A stretch of 64,000 bases of DNA from Aquimarina brevivitae (GCF_004216895.1 NZ_SGXE01000005.1:94940-158939), one strand, 5' to 3'. Shown: positions 9,691-18,978, numbered from the stretch's first letter. Program-made: numbers and translations. The notes: generated by a model not told the origin, from the sequence alone.

Positions 9691-9727
9691 AAAGTCCAAT
9701 CGGTTTCTCCCCGTTTGGACTTTTTTT
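9691..9727 (+). terminator. Rho-independent terminator after the CAP gene
   Basis: Stem AAAGTCCAA (9691-9699) pairs with TTGGACTTT (9714-9722). Inner CGG/CCG pairs flank a T-T mismatch, and a T-tract follows at 9720-9727. Confidence 0.9.
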
Positions 9728-9791
9728 CACCAATAACTAAAGCTTAACTAAAAATAAAAAAATGTAAATTAGTTGCTCTACTAAATAACTG

Positions 9792-10559
9792 ATGAAAAGA
9801 AGTGGCTTAAAATTACGGATACTAATTGGTGTGGCTATCATCGCTTTTGCATTCTTTAAAAAATGCACCAATAAAACCCATAACCCCTATACAGATCGCG
9901 TACAGAATATCGATATGACCAGCGAACAAGAAATTGCCATTGGCTTACAAAGTGCTCCTACTATGATGGAACAACACGGCGGATTACATCCGGATCAAAA
10001 GTTGCAAAATTATATTGATATGATAGGAAAAAAACTGGTAAACAACAGTATGGCCAGAGAAAGCCCGTACCAATATGATTTTCATTTACTAGCAGATGCT
10101 AATACAATAAATGCCTTTGCATTACCAGGAGGACAGATTTTTATCACCTATGCGCTACACTCCAAACTTACCAACGAAGATCAAATCGCCGGGGTTTTAG
10201 GTCACGAAATAGGTCACGTACTGGGGCGTCATTCCGCAGAGCGCATTGCAGAACACGAGTTTTGGAGTACAGTTGCCACGGGAGCCTCCGTGAGAGCAGA
10301 TGCTGGTAACTTAGTCAGTTCAATTGGTCAAAACATACTTTTGGGTAATGGCCGTGAGGATGAACTTGAAAGTGATAAGCTTGGAGTTTTATTTATGATC
10401 AACGCTGGCTATAATCCTTATGAAATGATTGAAGTTATGCAGGTACTTAAGCAAGCAGCCGGTCCCAACCGAACTCCAGAATTTCAGAGCACCCATCCGG
10501 ATCCCGAGAACAGAATAGAAAAAATTAAAGAAGCGATTAAAATGTATACAGCAAATTAG
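9792..10559 (+). CDS. M48 family zinc metalloprotease (LoiP/BepA-like)
   Basis: A 255-residue protease. Residues 7-22 are a hydrophobic N-terminal segment followed by FFKKC; this could be a membrane anchor or an atypical lipoprotein signal (Cys25). The M48 zinc site is clear: GHEIGHVLGRHSAE with His138, Glu139 and His142, and the third ligand Glu191 in EDELESD. The NAFALPGGQIF stretch (107-117) before the active site is typical of the periplasmic M48B/C group that does outer-membrane protein quality control. No TPR domain follows, unlike BepA, so it is closer to the short LoiP/YggG form. It is expressed alone, between a terminator and a promoter. Substrates unknown. Confidence 0.88.
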   Translation: MKRSGLKLRILIGVAIIAFAFFKKCTNKTHNPYTDRVQNIDMTSEQEIAIGLQSAPTMMEQHGGLHPDQKLQNYIDMIGKKLVNNSMARESPYQYDFHLLADANTINAFALPGGQIFITYALHSKLTNEDQIAGVLGHEIGHVLGRHSAERIAEHEFWSTVATGASVRADAGNLVSSIGQNILLGNGREDELESDKLGVLFMINAGYNPYEMIEVMQVLKQAAGPNRTPEFQSTHPDPENRIEKIKEAIKMYTAN

Positions 10560-10627
10560 ACCAAGTTTAGACCTCGTTATTAACTTATTGATCACCTTCG
10601 CAAAAGGTAGCTATTTTATCGAAACTA

Positions 10628-10658
10628 TTTGTTCTACCCCTACCGAAATCGTATTTTG
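10628..10658 (+). promoter_or_regulatory. Putative promoter of gpmI
   Basis: TTTG (10628-10631), 20 bases, then TATTTTG (10652-10658). This is close to the Bacteroidota -33/-7 consensus, though the -7 box is one base short of TAnnTTTG. It lies 46 bases before the gpmI ATG. Confidence 0.4.
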
Positions 10659-10703
10659 CATTAAAATTAAGTAACCAACCAAAAACTGTAAGCTAAAAAC
10701 CAC

Positions 10704-12227
10704 ATGAACAAAAAAGTTATTTTAATGATTCTTGATGGTTGGGGTATGTCACCCGATCCCAAAGTCTCTGCGATAGATCAGGCAAACACTACTTTCATTG
10801 ATAATTTATATACAAAATATCCCCACGCGACTTTAAGAACTGATGGGCTAAATGTAGGGCTACCCGAAGGACAAATGGGAAATAGTGAAGTAGGCCATAT
10901 GAACCTAGGTGCAGGCCGAATCGTATATCAAGATTTGGCTAAAATTAATTTAGCGGTTGAAAAAAACCTCTTGAAAGAGGAAAAAGTACTAATTGAGGCT
11001 TTTGAATATGCTAAAAATAACAATAAGGATGTTCATTTATTAGGTTTGGTAAGTGATGGCGGGGTACACTCGCACATCAATCACCTTAAAGGCTTATTAG
11101 ATACAGCGAACGCTTTTGACTTAAAAAACGTATTCGTACACGCATTTACTGACGGTAGAGATGTAGACCCTAAATCTGGTAAAAAACATATCCAAGATCT
11201 ACAACAGCATATGGAGCTATCAACTGGTAAATTGGCTTCGATCATAGGCAGGTATTACGCCATGGATAGAGATAAACGTTGGGAACGAGTGAAACTAGCC
11301 TATGACCTAATCGTCAATGGAGATGGAGCAACCACCTCCAATGCTGTACAAGCCATTGAGAAAAGTTATGAAAACGGTATAACCGATGAATTCATAAAAC
11401 CAATATTGATTACTGAAGATGGCAAATCACCAGTGGCTACCATTAAAGATGGAGACGTTGTACTGTTTTTTAACTTCAGAACTGATCGGGGAAGAGAACT
11501 TACTGAAATGTTATCACAATGGGACATGCACGAATACAACACCCATAAATTGGACTTGCATTATGTAACTATGACCAATTATGATGAAACCTTTAAGGGG
11601 ATCCATGTGATCTACGATAAAGAAAATATCACAGAGACTTTAGGGGAAGTCTTATCTAAAGCCGGAAAAACTCAAATCCGAATAGCAGAAACTGAAAAAT
11701 ACCCACACGTTACTTTCTTTTTTTCAGGTGGCCAGGAAGAACCTTTTAAAGGCGAACATCGAATCCTAAGAAACTCACCGAAGGTAGCAACATATGACCT
11801 TAAACCCGAAATGAGCGCTTATGAGCTTAGAGATGCATTGCTTCCTGAATTGCAAAAAGGTGATGTGGATTTTATTTGCCTTAATTTTGCCAACGGAGAT
11901 ATGGTTGGTCATACTGGGGTAATGGAAGCAGCTATCAAAGCCTGTGAAGCTGTTGATGCGTGTGTAAAAGATGTCATCACTACAGGTCTTGAAAATGGGT
12001 ATACGACACTACTCATTGCAGATCACGGTAATTGCGAAACGATGATTAACCCAGATGGAACACCAAATACTGCGCATACAACGAACCCTGTTCCCTTTAT
12101 AATCATAGACAACGAACCTATACGAATAACAGATGGGGTGCTAGGTGACATTGCCCCAACAATTTTAGAACTTATGGGAATTGAAGCCCCAGAAGCCATG
12201 ACGCAACAATCATTATTAAAATTATAA
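10704..12227 (+). CDS. gpmI: 2,3-bisphosphoglycerate-independent phosphoglycerate mutase
   Basis: A 507-residue cytoplasmic glycolytic enzyme that interconverts 3- and 2-phosphoglycerate using two Mn2+ ions. The alkaline-phosphatase-like core shows the N-terminal metal motif MILDGWG (8-14) and the phosphorylated Ser61 in GQMGNSEVGHMN. It also shows the substrate-binding HAFTDGRDVDP segment and the C-terminal metal cluster in LIADHGNCE and NTAHTTNPVP. Length matches the usual ~505-515. It is followed after 14 bases by a thioredoxin-like lipoprotein gene, probably on the same transcript. The assignment is secure from conserved motifs. Confidence 0.97.
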   Translation: MNKKVILMILDGWGMSPDPKVSAIDQANTTFIDNLYTKYPHATLRTDGLNVGLPEGQMGNSEVGHMNLGAGRIVYQDLAKINLAVEKNLLKEEKVLIEAFEYAKNNNKDVHLLGLVSDGGVHSHINHLKGLLDTANAFDLKNVFVHAFTDGRDVDPKSGKKHIQDLQQHMELSTGKLASIIGRYYAMDRDKRWERVKLAYDLIVNGDGATTSNAVQAIEKSYENGITDEFIKPILITEDGKSPVATIKDGDVVLFFNFRTDRGRELTEMLSQWDMHEYNTHKLDLHYVTMTNYDETFKGIHVIYDKENITETLGEVLSKAGKTQIRIAETEKYPHVTFFFSGGQEEPFKGEHRILRNSPKVATYDLKPEMSAYELRDALLPELQKGDVDFICLNFANGDMVGHTGVMEAAIKACEAVDACVKDVITTGLENGYTTLLIADHGNCETMINPDGTPNTAHTTNPVPFIIIDNEPIRITDGVLGDIAPTILELMGIEAPEAMTQQSLLKL

Positions 12228-12241
12228 CACGGTAAACTCAA

Positions 12242-12808
12242 ATGAAAAAAATTGGTATTTGCATTATATTCGCAAGCTTAATAGCGTGTGGAAGTACATC
12301 TACAGCAACCGCCCCTGAAGCGAATAAAACCACGCCTACTAAAAAAAGTACTTCAACCAGTGAAAAACCTGATATGCTTGTTGGTAATCAAAATAGAGAA
12401 GCGTTTCTCCAAGAACCCTTTACAACTTGGTTTACACCTAATTATGATGAGTATAATCCAGAGGAAGAAGTGGTAAACAATCTTAAACCTTTACTGGGTG
12501 ATGTGAAAATTAAAGCTTTTATGGGTACCTGGTGTGGAGACAGTAAACGAGAAACCCCAACCTTCTATAAAATATTAGACCAGGCGGATTTCGATTATAC
12601 CAAATTAGATCTTGTAACAGTTGATCGTACTAAAACAACACCTGATGGCCTTGAAAAAGGATATGATATTCAACGTGTTCCTACATTCATCTTTTATAAA
12701 AATGGTGAAGAAATTGGACGGTATGTTGAATATGCAAGAGAAAGCTTAGAAAAAGACATGCTCGCTATTTTATCGGGTAAAGATTACAAACATTCATACG
12801 AAGATTAA
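12242..12808 (+). CDS. Thioredoxin-fold lipoprotein with a CxxS active site
   Basis: A 188-residue lipoprotein: signal peptide with lipobox LIAC (Cys16), then a Thr/Ser/Lys-rich linker to about residue 45. A thioredoxin fold follows: KIKAFMGTWCGDSKRETPTFY at about 89-109 holds the active site. RVPTFIFYKNGEEIGR supplies the cis-Pro strand. The motif is Cys98-Gly-Asp-Ser101, so the resolving cysteine of a dithiol thioredoxin is replaced by serine. By family knowledge such monothiol forms can act as isomerases, thiol traps or transferases rather than reductases. It lies 14 bases after gpmI. Envelope location is inferred from the lipobox; the role is open. Confidence 0.85.
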   Translation: MKKIGICIIFASLIACGSTSTATAPEANKTTPTKKSTSTSEKPDMLVGNQNREAFLQEPFTTWFTPNYDEYNPEEEVVNNLKPLLGDVKIKAFMGTWCGDSKRETPTFYKILDQADFDYTKLDLVTVDRTKTTPDGLEKGYDIQRVPTFIFYKNGEEIGRYVEYARESLEKDMLAILSGKDYKHSYED

Positions 12809-12836
12809 TAAAAGTATATAGTTTAGTAATTCTTTG

Positions 12837-12844
12837 TAAATTTG
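12837..12844 (+). promoter_or_regulatory. Putative -7 promoter box for map
   Basis: TAAATTTG matches the Bacteroidota TAnnTTTG box exactly, 29 bases before the map ATG. No TTG is found at the usual -33 distance. Confidence 0.5.
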
Positions 12845-12873
12845 CCGTCTTGTAAATTAGAGCCATTCTACTT

Positions 12874-13692
12874 ATGATCATAGTTAAAACCAGAGAAGAG
12901 ATTGAATTAATGAGAGAGAGTGCCTTAATTGTTTCTAAAACATTAGGCATGATCGCAGGAGAGTTAAAACCTGGAGTTACCACACTTCAGTTAGACAAAC
13001 TTGCTGAGGAGTTTATACGAGATAACGGAGCTATCCCAGGTTTTTTAGGCTTATACGGTTGCCCTTCTACCTTACTGACCAGTGTCAATGAGGCCGTTGT
13101 TCACGGACTACCCACAGACAAACCTTTAGAAGAAGGCGATATCGTGGCAGTGGATTGTGGCGCTATTCTTAATGATTTTTATGGAGATCACGCCTACACT
13201 TTTACCATTGGAGAAGTAAGTCCAGAAGTAGAAAAGCTACTAAGAATCACAAAAGAATCATTATATAAGGGTATAGAGCAGTTTAAAATAGGAAACCGAG
13301 TTGGAGACGTAGGATACGCTATTCAGCAATATACGGAAGCTGAGGGATATGGCGTAGTAAGAGAACTCGTAGGTCACGGTTTAGGTAAAAAACTACACGA
13401 AGACCCAGAAATGCCTAACTATGGCAAAAGAGGTCGTGGTAAAAAATTTATCGAAGGTATGACTGTTGCAATTGAACCTATGATTAACCTAGGAACCCAT
13501 AGGGTGAAACAACTAAAAGACGGTTGGACTATAGTAACCGCAGATGGCAAGCCAAGTGCGCATTTTGAACACGATGTTGCCTTAGTAGACGGAAAACCTG
13601 AAATACTGTCTACCTTCAAATATGTGCATAAAGCTTTGGGTATCGAATCTGATGAAGAAGATCAATTTAGACAAAAACCGCTTTTAGTATAA
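12874..13692 (+). CDS. map: Type I methionine aminopeptidase
   Basis: A 272-residue enzyme that removes the initiator Met from nascent proteins. All five metal ligands of the pita-bread fold are visible: two Asp in AVDCGAILNDFYGDHAYTF, His in GHGLGKKLHEDPEMPNYG, Glu in IEPMI and Glu in FEHDVAL. There is no N-terminal zinc-finger extension. Like many flavobacterial MetAPs it is slightly longer than E. coli Map, with a short charged tail (SDEEDQFRQKPLLV). It begins after its own -7 box and is followed after 8 bases by a methyltransferase gene, suggesting cotranscription. Confidence 0.96.
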   Translation: MIIVKTREEIELMRESALIVSKTLGMIAGELKPGVTTLQLDKLAEEFIRDNGAIPGFLGLYGCPSTLLTSVNEAVVHGLPTDKPLEEGDIVAVDCGAILNDFYGDHAYTFTIGEVSPEVEKLLRITKESLYKGIEQFKIGNRVGDVGYAIQQYTEAEGYGVVRELVGHGLGKKLHEDPEMPNYGKRGRGKKFIEGMTVAIEPMINLGTHRVKQLKDGWTIVTADGKPSAHFEHDVALVDGKPEILSTFKYVHKALGIESDEEDQFRQKPLLV

Positions 13693-13700
13693 ACTTACGA

Positions 13701-14471
13701 ATGAAGCGCCTCATAAAATTTTTTCTGAATAAAGTTCCTAGACCGCTATTGATAAGTGCTAGCTATGTAATTAAACCCTTACTACCCTTATTCCTTAAAG
13801 GGTCAAAATTTACAGATCCTATTGATGGTAAAAGTTTTTCAAAGTTTTTACCCTACGGTTATGTTAAGCAACGTGACAATGTATTATCTCCATCTACCTT
13901 TTCATTAGAAAGGCACCGGCTACTTTGGTTATATCTTAAAAAGGAAACTAGTTTTTTTTCCAAGCCAGCGAAAGTATTGCACTTTGCTCCTGAACAGGCA
14001 TTTTTTAAGCGATTTAAAAAATTAAAACATTTAGACTATACCACCACAGACCTAAACTCTCCCTTAGCTGATATAAAAGCAGATATTTGTGATTTGCCTT
14101 TCAAAGAAAACAGCTTTGACATTATTTTATGTAATCATGTATTGGAGCACATACCGGATGATACTGCCGCTATGCGCGAGCTGTACCGGATACTAAAACC
14201 AGGTGGAATGGCCATACTACAAATCCCTCAAGATTTATCCAGAGCTACGACTTTTGAAGATGATTCGATTACCGATCCCAAAAAACGTACCGAGATATTT
14301 GGTCAATATGATCACGTAAGAGTATACGGTAGAGATTACTTCAACAAATTGCGTTCCATTGGGTTTCAAGTAGAAGAAGTAGACTATACAGCTACCTTAA
14401 GTCCTGAAGAAGTGTCCAAATACGCTTTAGCACAAGGCGAAATTATTCCTGTTTGTTATAAGCCTATCTAA
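13701..14471 (+). CDS. Class I SAM-dependent methyltransferase
   Basis: A 256-residue protein with a methyltransferase type 11 core. Motif I is divergent (VLHFAPEQAFFKRFKK rather than a Gly-rich loop), followed by DYTTTDLNSPLADIKADICDLPF and the acidic FDIILCNHVLEHIPDD. YRILKPGGMAILQIPQD supplies the post-motif strand. The N-terminal 60 residues are basic and hydrophobic (RLIKFFLNKVPRPLL) and may touch a membrane. LHFAPE instead of xDxGxGxG is shared by a set of methyltransferases found near polysaccharide or lipid genes, but the substrate cannot be named. It lies 8 bases after map, and its 3' end overlaps the convergent apbE by 4 bases. Confidence 0.82.
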   Translation: MKRLIKFFLNKVPRPLLISASYVIKPLLPLFLKGSKFTDPIDGKSFSKFLPYGYVKQRDNVLSPSTFSLERHRLLWLYLKKETSFFSKPAKVLHFAPEQAFFKRFKKLKHLDYTTTDLNSPLADIKADICDLPFKENSFDIILCNHVLEHIPDDTAAMRELYRILKPGGMAILQIPQDLSRATTFEDDSITDPKKRTEIFGQYDHVRVYGRDYFNKLRSIGFQVEEVDYTATLSPEEVSKYALAQGEIIPVCYKPI

Positions 14472-15472
14472 TTTTCCGGAAACCCATTAAATGATTCGGT
14501 TTGAAGCTCCTGATTATCATCTTCATAAATAAGGTATACCTTAAGTTCAGGATGAAGTAATAAGAAGTCTTTGGCATCCTTTAGCCCCATAGTCATCAAT
14601 GCAGTAGCATAGGCATCAGCCTCCATACAAGTAGCCGTAATTACGGATACACTAAGTAAATTAGATTTATGAGGATAACCTGTTTTGGTATTAATAATAT
14701 GGGCATATCTATTCCCTTCTTCATCTTGCTTAAATTTGCGATAACTACCGGAAGTGGCCATGGCATTATCTGTTAAAGAGATGACTTTACTGTACGATTG
14801 AGAACCATCAAAATTAGGATCCTCCACTCCTATCTTCCATGGTTTGTCTTTTACTTCGTTTTTACCTTTAACACGTATTTCGCCACCAATTTCAACTAAG
14901 AAATGTTCATAGCCTTTATTTTCTAAAAAATTAGCCATAACATCCACTGCATATCCCTTAGCCAAGGCATTAAAATCCAAAAACGTTTTTGGATCTTCTT
15001 TAAAGATCTTATTCTCTGCTAGGATCACCTTATCTAAACCAACTGTATTCAATAATTCAGTTATTCTTGTACTGTCTAAAGCAACTATTTTCCCTTCAGG
15101 GCCAAAATCCCAAGCATTTACCAAAACGCCGATAGTAGGATCAAAAGCTCCTTTGGTTTGCTTATGAATTCGTTTTGATGCCTCAAAAACCTTCTTAAAA
15201 TGAGTGTCGACCACTACTGTAGTATCTCCTTTATTTATTTTTGATATATCCGATGTATTAATGTACGTAGACATCGAGTTGTTAATTACATCGACTATAC
15301 TATCGTATGAGGCTTTTAAATCAAGTTTTTCTTTGGCTACGAATTGAATGGTATATCCCGTACCAAAAGCTTCTCCTTTGGTGTAATTTAATTGAAAGGT
15401 GTCATCTTTTTGTTTATTTTGACAACTCAGCGTAATACATAAAATACTTAGTAGAAAACTTATTTTCTTCAT
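14468..15472 (-). CDS. apbE: FAD:protein FMN transferase
   Basis: A 334-residue lipoprotein (signal peptide with LSCQ; Cys17). ApbE enzymes cleave FAD and attach FMN covalently to Thr in extracytoplasmic flavoproteins, with Mg2+. Family motifs are present: STYINTSDISKIN, GAFDPTIG with VNAWDFGP, DFNALAKGYAVD, the EIGGEIRVKG stretch, AMATSGSYRKF, and HIINTKTGYP near the C-terminus. Its likely clients, NqrB and NqrC, are encoded a few kilobases upstream on the same strand, and both carry acceptor threonines. It is transcribed after the 125-residue gene, 9 bases apart. Confidence 0.95.
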   Translation of the reverse strand: MKKISFLLSILCITLSCQNKQKDDTFQLNYTKGEAFGTGYTIQFVAKEKLDLKASYDSIVDVINNSMSTYINTSDISKINKGDTTVVVDTHFKKVFEASKRIHKQTKGAFDPTIGVLVNAWDFGPEGKIVALDSTRITELLNTVGLDKVILAENKIFKEDPKTFLDFNALAKGYAVDVMANFLENKGYEHFLVEIGGEIRVKGKNEVKDKPWKIGVEDPNFDGSQSYSKVISLTDNAMATSGSYRKFKQDEEGNRYAHIINTKTGYPHKSNLLSVSVITATCMEADAYATALMTMGLKDAKDFLLLHPELKVYLIYEDDNQELQTESFNGFPEN

Positions 15473-15481
15473 TGGTTATAG

Positions 15482-15859
15482 TTAGTTAAGAGAGAGCGTT
15501 ATCGTTTGTAGCCCTGCATATTCTAATACATATTCTTGATTAAATAGTATGGGTTTGTTAGGATCTTCAGCATTTCGTAAACCAACACCTGCATAAAAAA
15601 TCTTGGCATTATGTTGTGCAGCATGTTTTTTAAAACTTTCCATCCAGATGACATCATAATTATTAGGGTTATCGGGATATCCAACAGCTTTGACCAACAC
15701 AAAATAACGCTGGTTACTTTTATCAATACAAACAAACTGAGGATGCTTACCGATCTGGCTATTAATGGCAATAAATTCAAAGCCTTTTTTTTCTAATTCC
15801 TCCCCTACTATATTCATCGCAAGGTTATGTAGTTCCTGTTTGTTAAGTATCCTTGTCAT
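15482..15859 (-). CDS. Small conserved protein linked to ApbE/NQR (function unknown)
   Basis: A 125-residue soluble protein with no signal peptide or membrane segment. Notable stretches are LHNLAMNIVGEELEKKGFEF, then HPQFVCIDK, then RYFVLVKAVGYPDNPNNYD and a C-terminal KPILFNQEYVLEYAGLQ. From memory, homologues in Flavobacteriaceae are often labelled NQR subunit F. That label looks wrong: there is no [2Fe-2S] Cys cluster, no FAD or NAD motif, and true nqrF lies at 17667-18977. Strands rich in VLVK and IFYAG suggest a small alpha/beta fold, possibly nuclease-like. It sits directly between a DUF4846 gene and apbE on the same strand, so a role in NQR maturation is possible but unproven. Confidence 0.75.
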   Translation of the reverse strand: MTRILNKQELHNLAMNIVGEELEKKGFEFIAINSQIGKHPQFVCIDKSNQRYFVLVKAVGYPDNPNNYDVIWMESFKKHAAQHNAKIFYAGVGLRNAEDPNKPILFNQEYVLEYAGLQTITLSLN

Positions 15860-15883
15860 AGTACAAAGATATTATTTATGAAA

Positions 15884-16753
15884 TTATTTAAACCGTATAA
15901 ACACAGGTTTATCAAAATAATAGCTAGGAGTTATGACCGACTGCTGTTCTGAAAAGGAATACCAGGGAGACATTTCTTTATTGGAAGTGTTTTTAAGCAA
16001 ACACACGCTCTGCGCAGGAGTATAGCCTTGTGCCATAACATATAAGTAATTTCCTGTTGAATCTTTAGCCTGATCTACGATCATATTAATATGTCCAGGA
16101 GTACCGGGGTCAACTAACATATCCCCTATTTTGAGATCAACTAGCTCAATTTTTTCGAGTTCATTGTATAAAGAAAGTGTACCTGCGTACGTATATACTA
16201 AATTGAGATACCGATAGAAATTGCGTTTAGAATGGTCTACTGGCTTTGTTTTATGAAAACTTACCTTATTGCCAGAGATTTTTGGACGAAAACCCGAAGC
16301 ATAATCTAACCATTTACAATAATGACCTGATGTGAACTCAAAACCAATTTCATCCTTTCTACCTTCATTCCACAGATATTCAGCTCGAATACGTATCAAA
16401 GCATCGGCACATTGCTGTAATCCATTCGGTGGTACATCAATTTCTAAAACACCGACATGCCAATCTTGTGCTGCAAAAAGTTCATTTTTATAGGTATATA
16501 TTTTAGCTCCAAAGTTTTTTAATGGGTAGTGCTGCAGATACTGCTGAAACGAAGAATCCGAAGGCTGCACTCTGTGGTAACCTGACGGTGGAAGTACACG
16601 GGTCATAATCGTATTCCCCGCTGGATTTAGTAAGGATGGTGTCTCTATTAACACCTGCTCCCGGGTACCTACCTGTGCATAATTAGTATCAGAACCTTTT
16701 CTTTTACACCCTAACACAATCAACAATCCTAAAACAACAATGCGACTTTTCAT
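15884..16753 (-). CDS. DUF4846-type lipoprotein
   Basis: A 289-residue lipoprotein (lipobox VLGC, Cys16). The body matches what I know of the DUF4846 family: YHRVQPSDSSFQQYLQ near residue 60, CADALIRIRAEYLW in the middle, FTSGHYCKWLDYASGFRP, then a C-terminal GDMLVDPGTPGHINMIVD and YVMAQGYTPAQS. The conserved Cys/His-rich stretch and the GHINMIVD segment resemble NlpC/P60-like hydrolase cores, but I cannot fix a catalytic triad. It lies 24 bases ahead of the 125-residue gene on the same strand and starts 170 bases from the divergent barrel gene. Function unknown. Confidence 0.78.
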   Translation of the reverse strand: MKSRIVVLGLLIVLGCKRKGSDTNYAQVGTREQVLIETPSLLNPAGNTIMTRVLPPSGYHRVQPSDSSFQQYLQHYPLKNFGAKIYTYKNELFAAQDWHVGVLEIDVPPNGLQQCADALIRIRAEYLWNEGRKDEIGFEFTSGHYCKWLDYASGFRPKISGNKVSFHKTKPVDHSKRNFYRYLNLVYTYAGTLSLYNELEKIELVDLKIGDMLVDPGTPGHINMIVDQAKDSTGNYLYVMAQGYTPAQSVCLLKNTSNKEMSPWYSFSEQQSVITPSYYFDKPVFIRFK

Positions 16754-16923
16754 AAAGGCAATTTAAACAAATACGTTGCAACGAAACCGTTGTTGCAGAA
16801 GATGCCAAAAAACATGCCTAAATAATGAATTTGTGATTTCATTTACAAACAAGAGTGTTTCGCTGACTTTCCCTTCCACCAAATACTGGTATTAGAACGT
16901 ATTAATTTTAAAAATTAAAACGT

Positions 16924-17602
16924 ATGAAAAAATTTATTTTTACACTTACTCTATTTTGCACAATCGTTGTGTTATATGCACAAGAAGATGAAGCATTCGG
17001 TTTTCAGAAAGGGGATTTTATTATTTCAGGATCGATTAATTATCATACTAGCAATGCTAATTCAGAATATCTTAATGATGGTGAATTAAACCAGTATGAA
17101 AATAAATCCAATGACTTATCCTTGAATCCAGAAGTTAGTTACTTCATTAACAAAAATATAGCCCTTGGGCTAAGAACAGGTTATTTTTTATTCCAAGTAC
17201 GAAGGTAACAATCGTGAGTATAAAAGAAAAGGAGATGGTTTTACCATAGGGCTTACAGGTAAATACTATGTAAATCCAACACATAAGTTATCCTTTTTCA
17301 CAGAGATAGCAACAAGTTTTTATAAGTTTTATGGAAAAAAGCTATACTTCAATGATAACATCCTTAGTTCAAACTATAAGGAAAATAGCGAGGATATCGT
17401 TTTTAGTTTGAGACCAGGAATCAACTTATTTTTAAGCAAAAAATTTGCCATATCCTCGACCATTGGAAATATAGCTTACAGCACTTCTAAATCAAAAACA
17501 GAAAACTTGAACAATAATGAAATTTTAACTTCTAAAAAGAACGGACTTAGAGTATCCCTAAGTTTAGATCGTTTTTTCTTTGGTATTTTATACAGGATAT
17601 AA
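16924..17602 (+). pseudogene. Outer-membrane beta-barrel protein, split by a frameshift
   Basis: Two reading frames together encode one barrel protein. The first (16924-17208) has a signal peptide ending LYAQ and strands such as GDFIISGSINYHTSN and NKNIALGLRTGYF. The second continues in the +1 frame from about 17190 (SKYEGNNREYKRKGDGF, then TIGLTGKYYVNP) to the stop at 17602, ending FFFGILYRI, with an aromatic near the C-terminus as in barrels. Removing one T from the run of six at 17184-17189 joins them into about 225 residues (GYFYSKYEGNN). The mutation is in a homopolymer, so it is either a sequencing error or a recent inactivation or phase variation. The downstream half shows no decay. 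Confidence 0.8.
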
Positions 17603-17610
17603 TACAAACA

Positions 17611-17641
17611 AAAGACCGATACGTGTTTTGTATCGGTCTTT
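17611..17641. terminator. Bidirectional terminator between barrel gene and nqrF
   Basis: A 12-bp perfect stem (AAAGACCGATAC 17611-17622 with GTATCGGTCTTT 17630-17641) and a 7-base loop. A-rich and T-rich flanks on both sides suit termination of the two convergent units. Confidence 0.9.
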
Positions 17642-17666
17642 ATTCTTTTTTTGAATCAATCTTAGA

Positions 17667-18977
17667 TTACCCTCCAAAATCGTCAAATCGTATATTCTCA
17701 TCTGGGATTCCAAAATCCTCTCCCATTTTCTGAACTGCTTTGTTCATTAATGGTGGTCCACAGAAATATAGTTCTATATCCTCAGGAGCATCGTGTTTGC
17801 TCAAATAATTATCTATCACACAATTATGAACAAATCCTACAAAACCGTCTCCTTCTTTATCATCAAGGTCTTTCTTTACCTTCCAGTTATCTTCTTCTAA
17901 GGGTTCAGATAATGCTATATAAAAATTAAAATTATCGAAATCTTTCTCTAATTGTTGGAAATGATCTAAATAAAACAATTCTCTTTTAGAACGTCCACCA
18001 TACCAATAGGTAACTTTACGACCTGTTTTTAAGGTCTTGAAAAGATGATATAAATGCGATCGCATTGGTGCCATACCAGCTCCACCACCTACGTATAACA
18101 TCTCTGCATCAGATTCATTGATAAAGAATTCACCATAAGGTCCTGAGATCGTTACTTTATCACCTGGCTTTTGTGCAAAAATATAAGAAGAAGCTATCCC
18201 CGGATTTACATCCATCCATCCATTTTTGTTACGATCCCACGGCGGCGTAGCAATACGTACATTAAGCATAATATCTCTTCCTTCTGCTGGGTAAGAGGCC
18301 ATAGAGTACGCTCTTTCCACAGTTTCTGTATTTTTCATTACTAGTGGCCAAAGATTAAACTTGTCCCACTCCATTTGAAACTTATCAGGAGTTTCGTGTT
18401 CCTCTGGGTGCGCTGTGATATCAATATCAGAATATTTTATCTCACACGGTGGAATTTCAATCTGAATATATCCCCCGGCTTTGTAATTCATATCTTCTGG
18501 GATACGTACCACAAATTCTTTAATAAACGAAGCTACGTTGTAATTACGAACAACCTCAGCTTCCCATTTTTTGATACCAAAGACCTCTTCTGGTATCTCA
18601 ATGTTCATGTCCTGCTTTACTTTTACCTGACACGCTAATCGTGCACCGTGCTGTAATTCCTTTCTAGAAAAATGTGGTGTTTCGGTAGGAAGTGCTTCAC
18701 CACCACCTTCTAATACGTGGCACTCGCACTGAATACAAGTTCCCCCTCCACCACAAGCAGATGGTAAGAATATCTTTTGGCTACCTAAAGTAGATAATAA
18801 GGATCCACCAGAAGGTACTTCTATTTCTTTTTCTCCATTGATCGTTATCTTAACCGGACCAGATGGTAGCAATTTATCTTTAGCAAATAATAAAATACCT
18901 ACTAAAACAAGCGTTAACGCCAAAAATGCTACTATCGTTATGATAACGGTACCAATAGTTGATGCTAAAAATATCAT
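17667..18977 (-). CDS. nqrF: Na+-NQR subunit F (NADH dehydrogenase component)
   Basis: A 436-residue subunit that oxidises NADH and passes electrons through FAD and a [2Fe-2S] centre. An N-terminal membrane helix (about 7-31) is followed by a ferredoxin domain with Cys75, Cys81, Cys84 and Cys116 ([10 protein letters not shown], then GARLAC). The FAD/NAD reductase domain contains RAYSMASYP (FAD), [21 protein letters not shown] and the C-terminal YFCGPPLMN (NAD). It is about 25-30 residues longer than the Vibrio protein, from loops in the FAD domain. The last gene of nqrABCDEF, it starts 1 base after the nqrE stop. Confidence 0.97.
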   Translation of the reverse strand: MIFLASTIGTVIITIVAFLALTLVLVGILLFAKDKLLPSGPVKITINGEKEIEVPSGGSLLSTLGSQKIFLPSACGGGGTCIQCECHVLEGGGEALPTETPHFSRKELQHGARLACQVKVKQDMNIEIPEEVFGIKKWEAEVVRNYNVASFIKEFVVRIPEDMNYKAGGYIQIEIPPCEIKYSDIDITAHPEEHETPDKFQMEWDKFNLWPLVMKNTETVERAYSMASYPAEGRDIMLNVRIATPPWDRNKNGWMDVNPGIASSYIFAQKPGDKVTISGPYGEFFINESDAEMLYVGGGAGMAPMRSHLYHLFKTLKTGRKVTYWYGGRSKRELFYLDHFQQLEKDFDNFNFYIALSEPLEEDNWKVKKDLDDKEGDGFVGFVHNCVIDNYLSKHDAPEDIELYFCGPPLMNKAVQKMGEDFGIPDENIRFDDFGG

Positions 18978-18978
18978 A

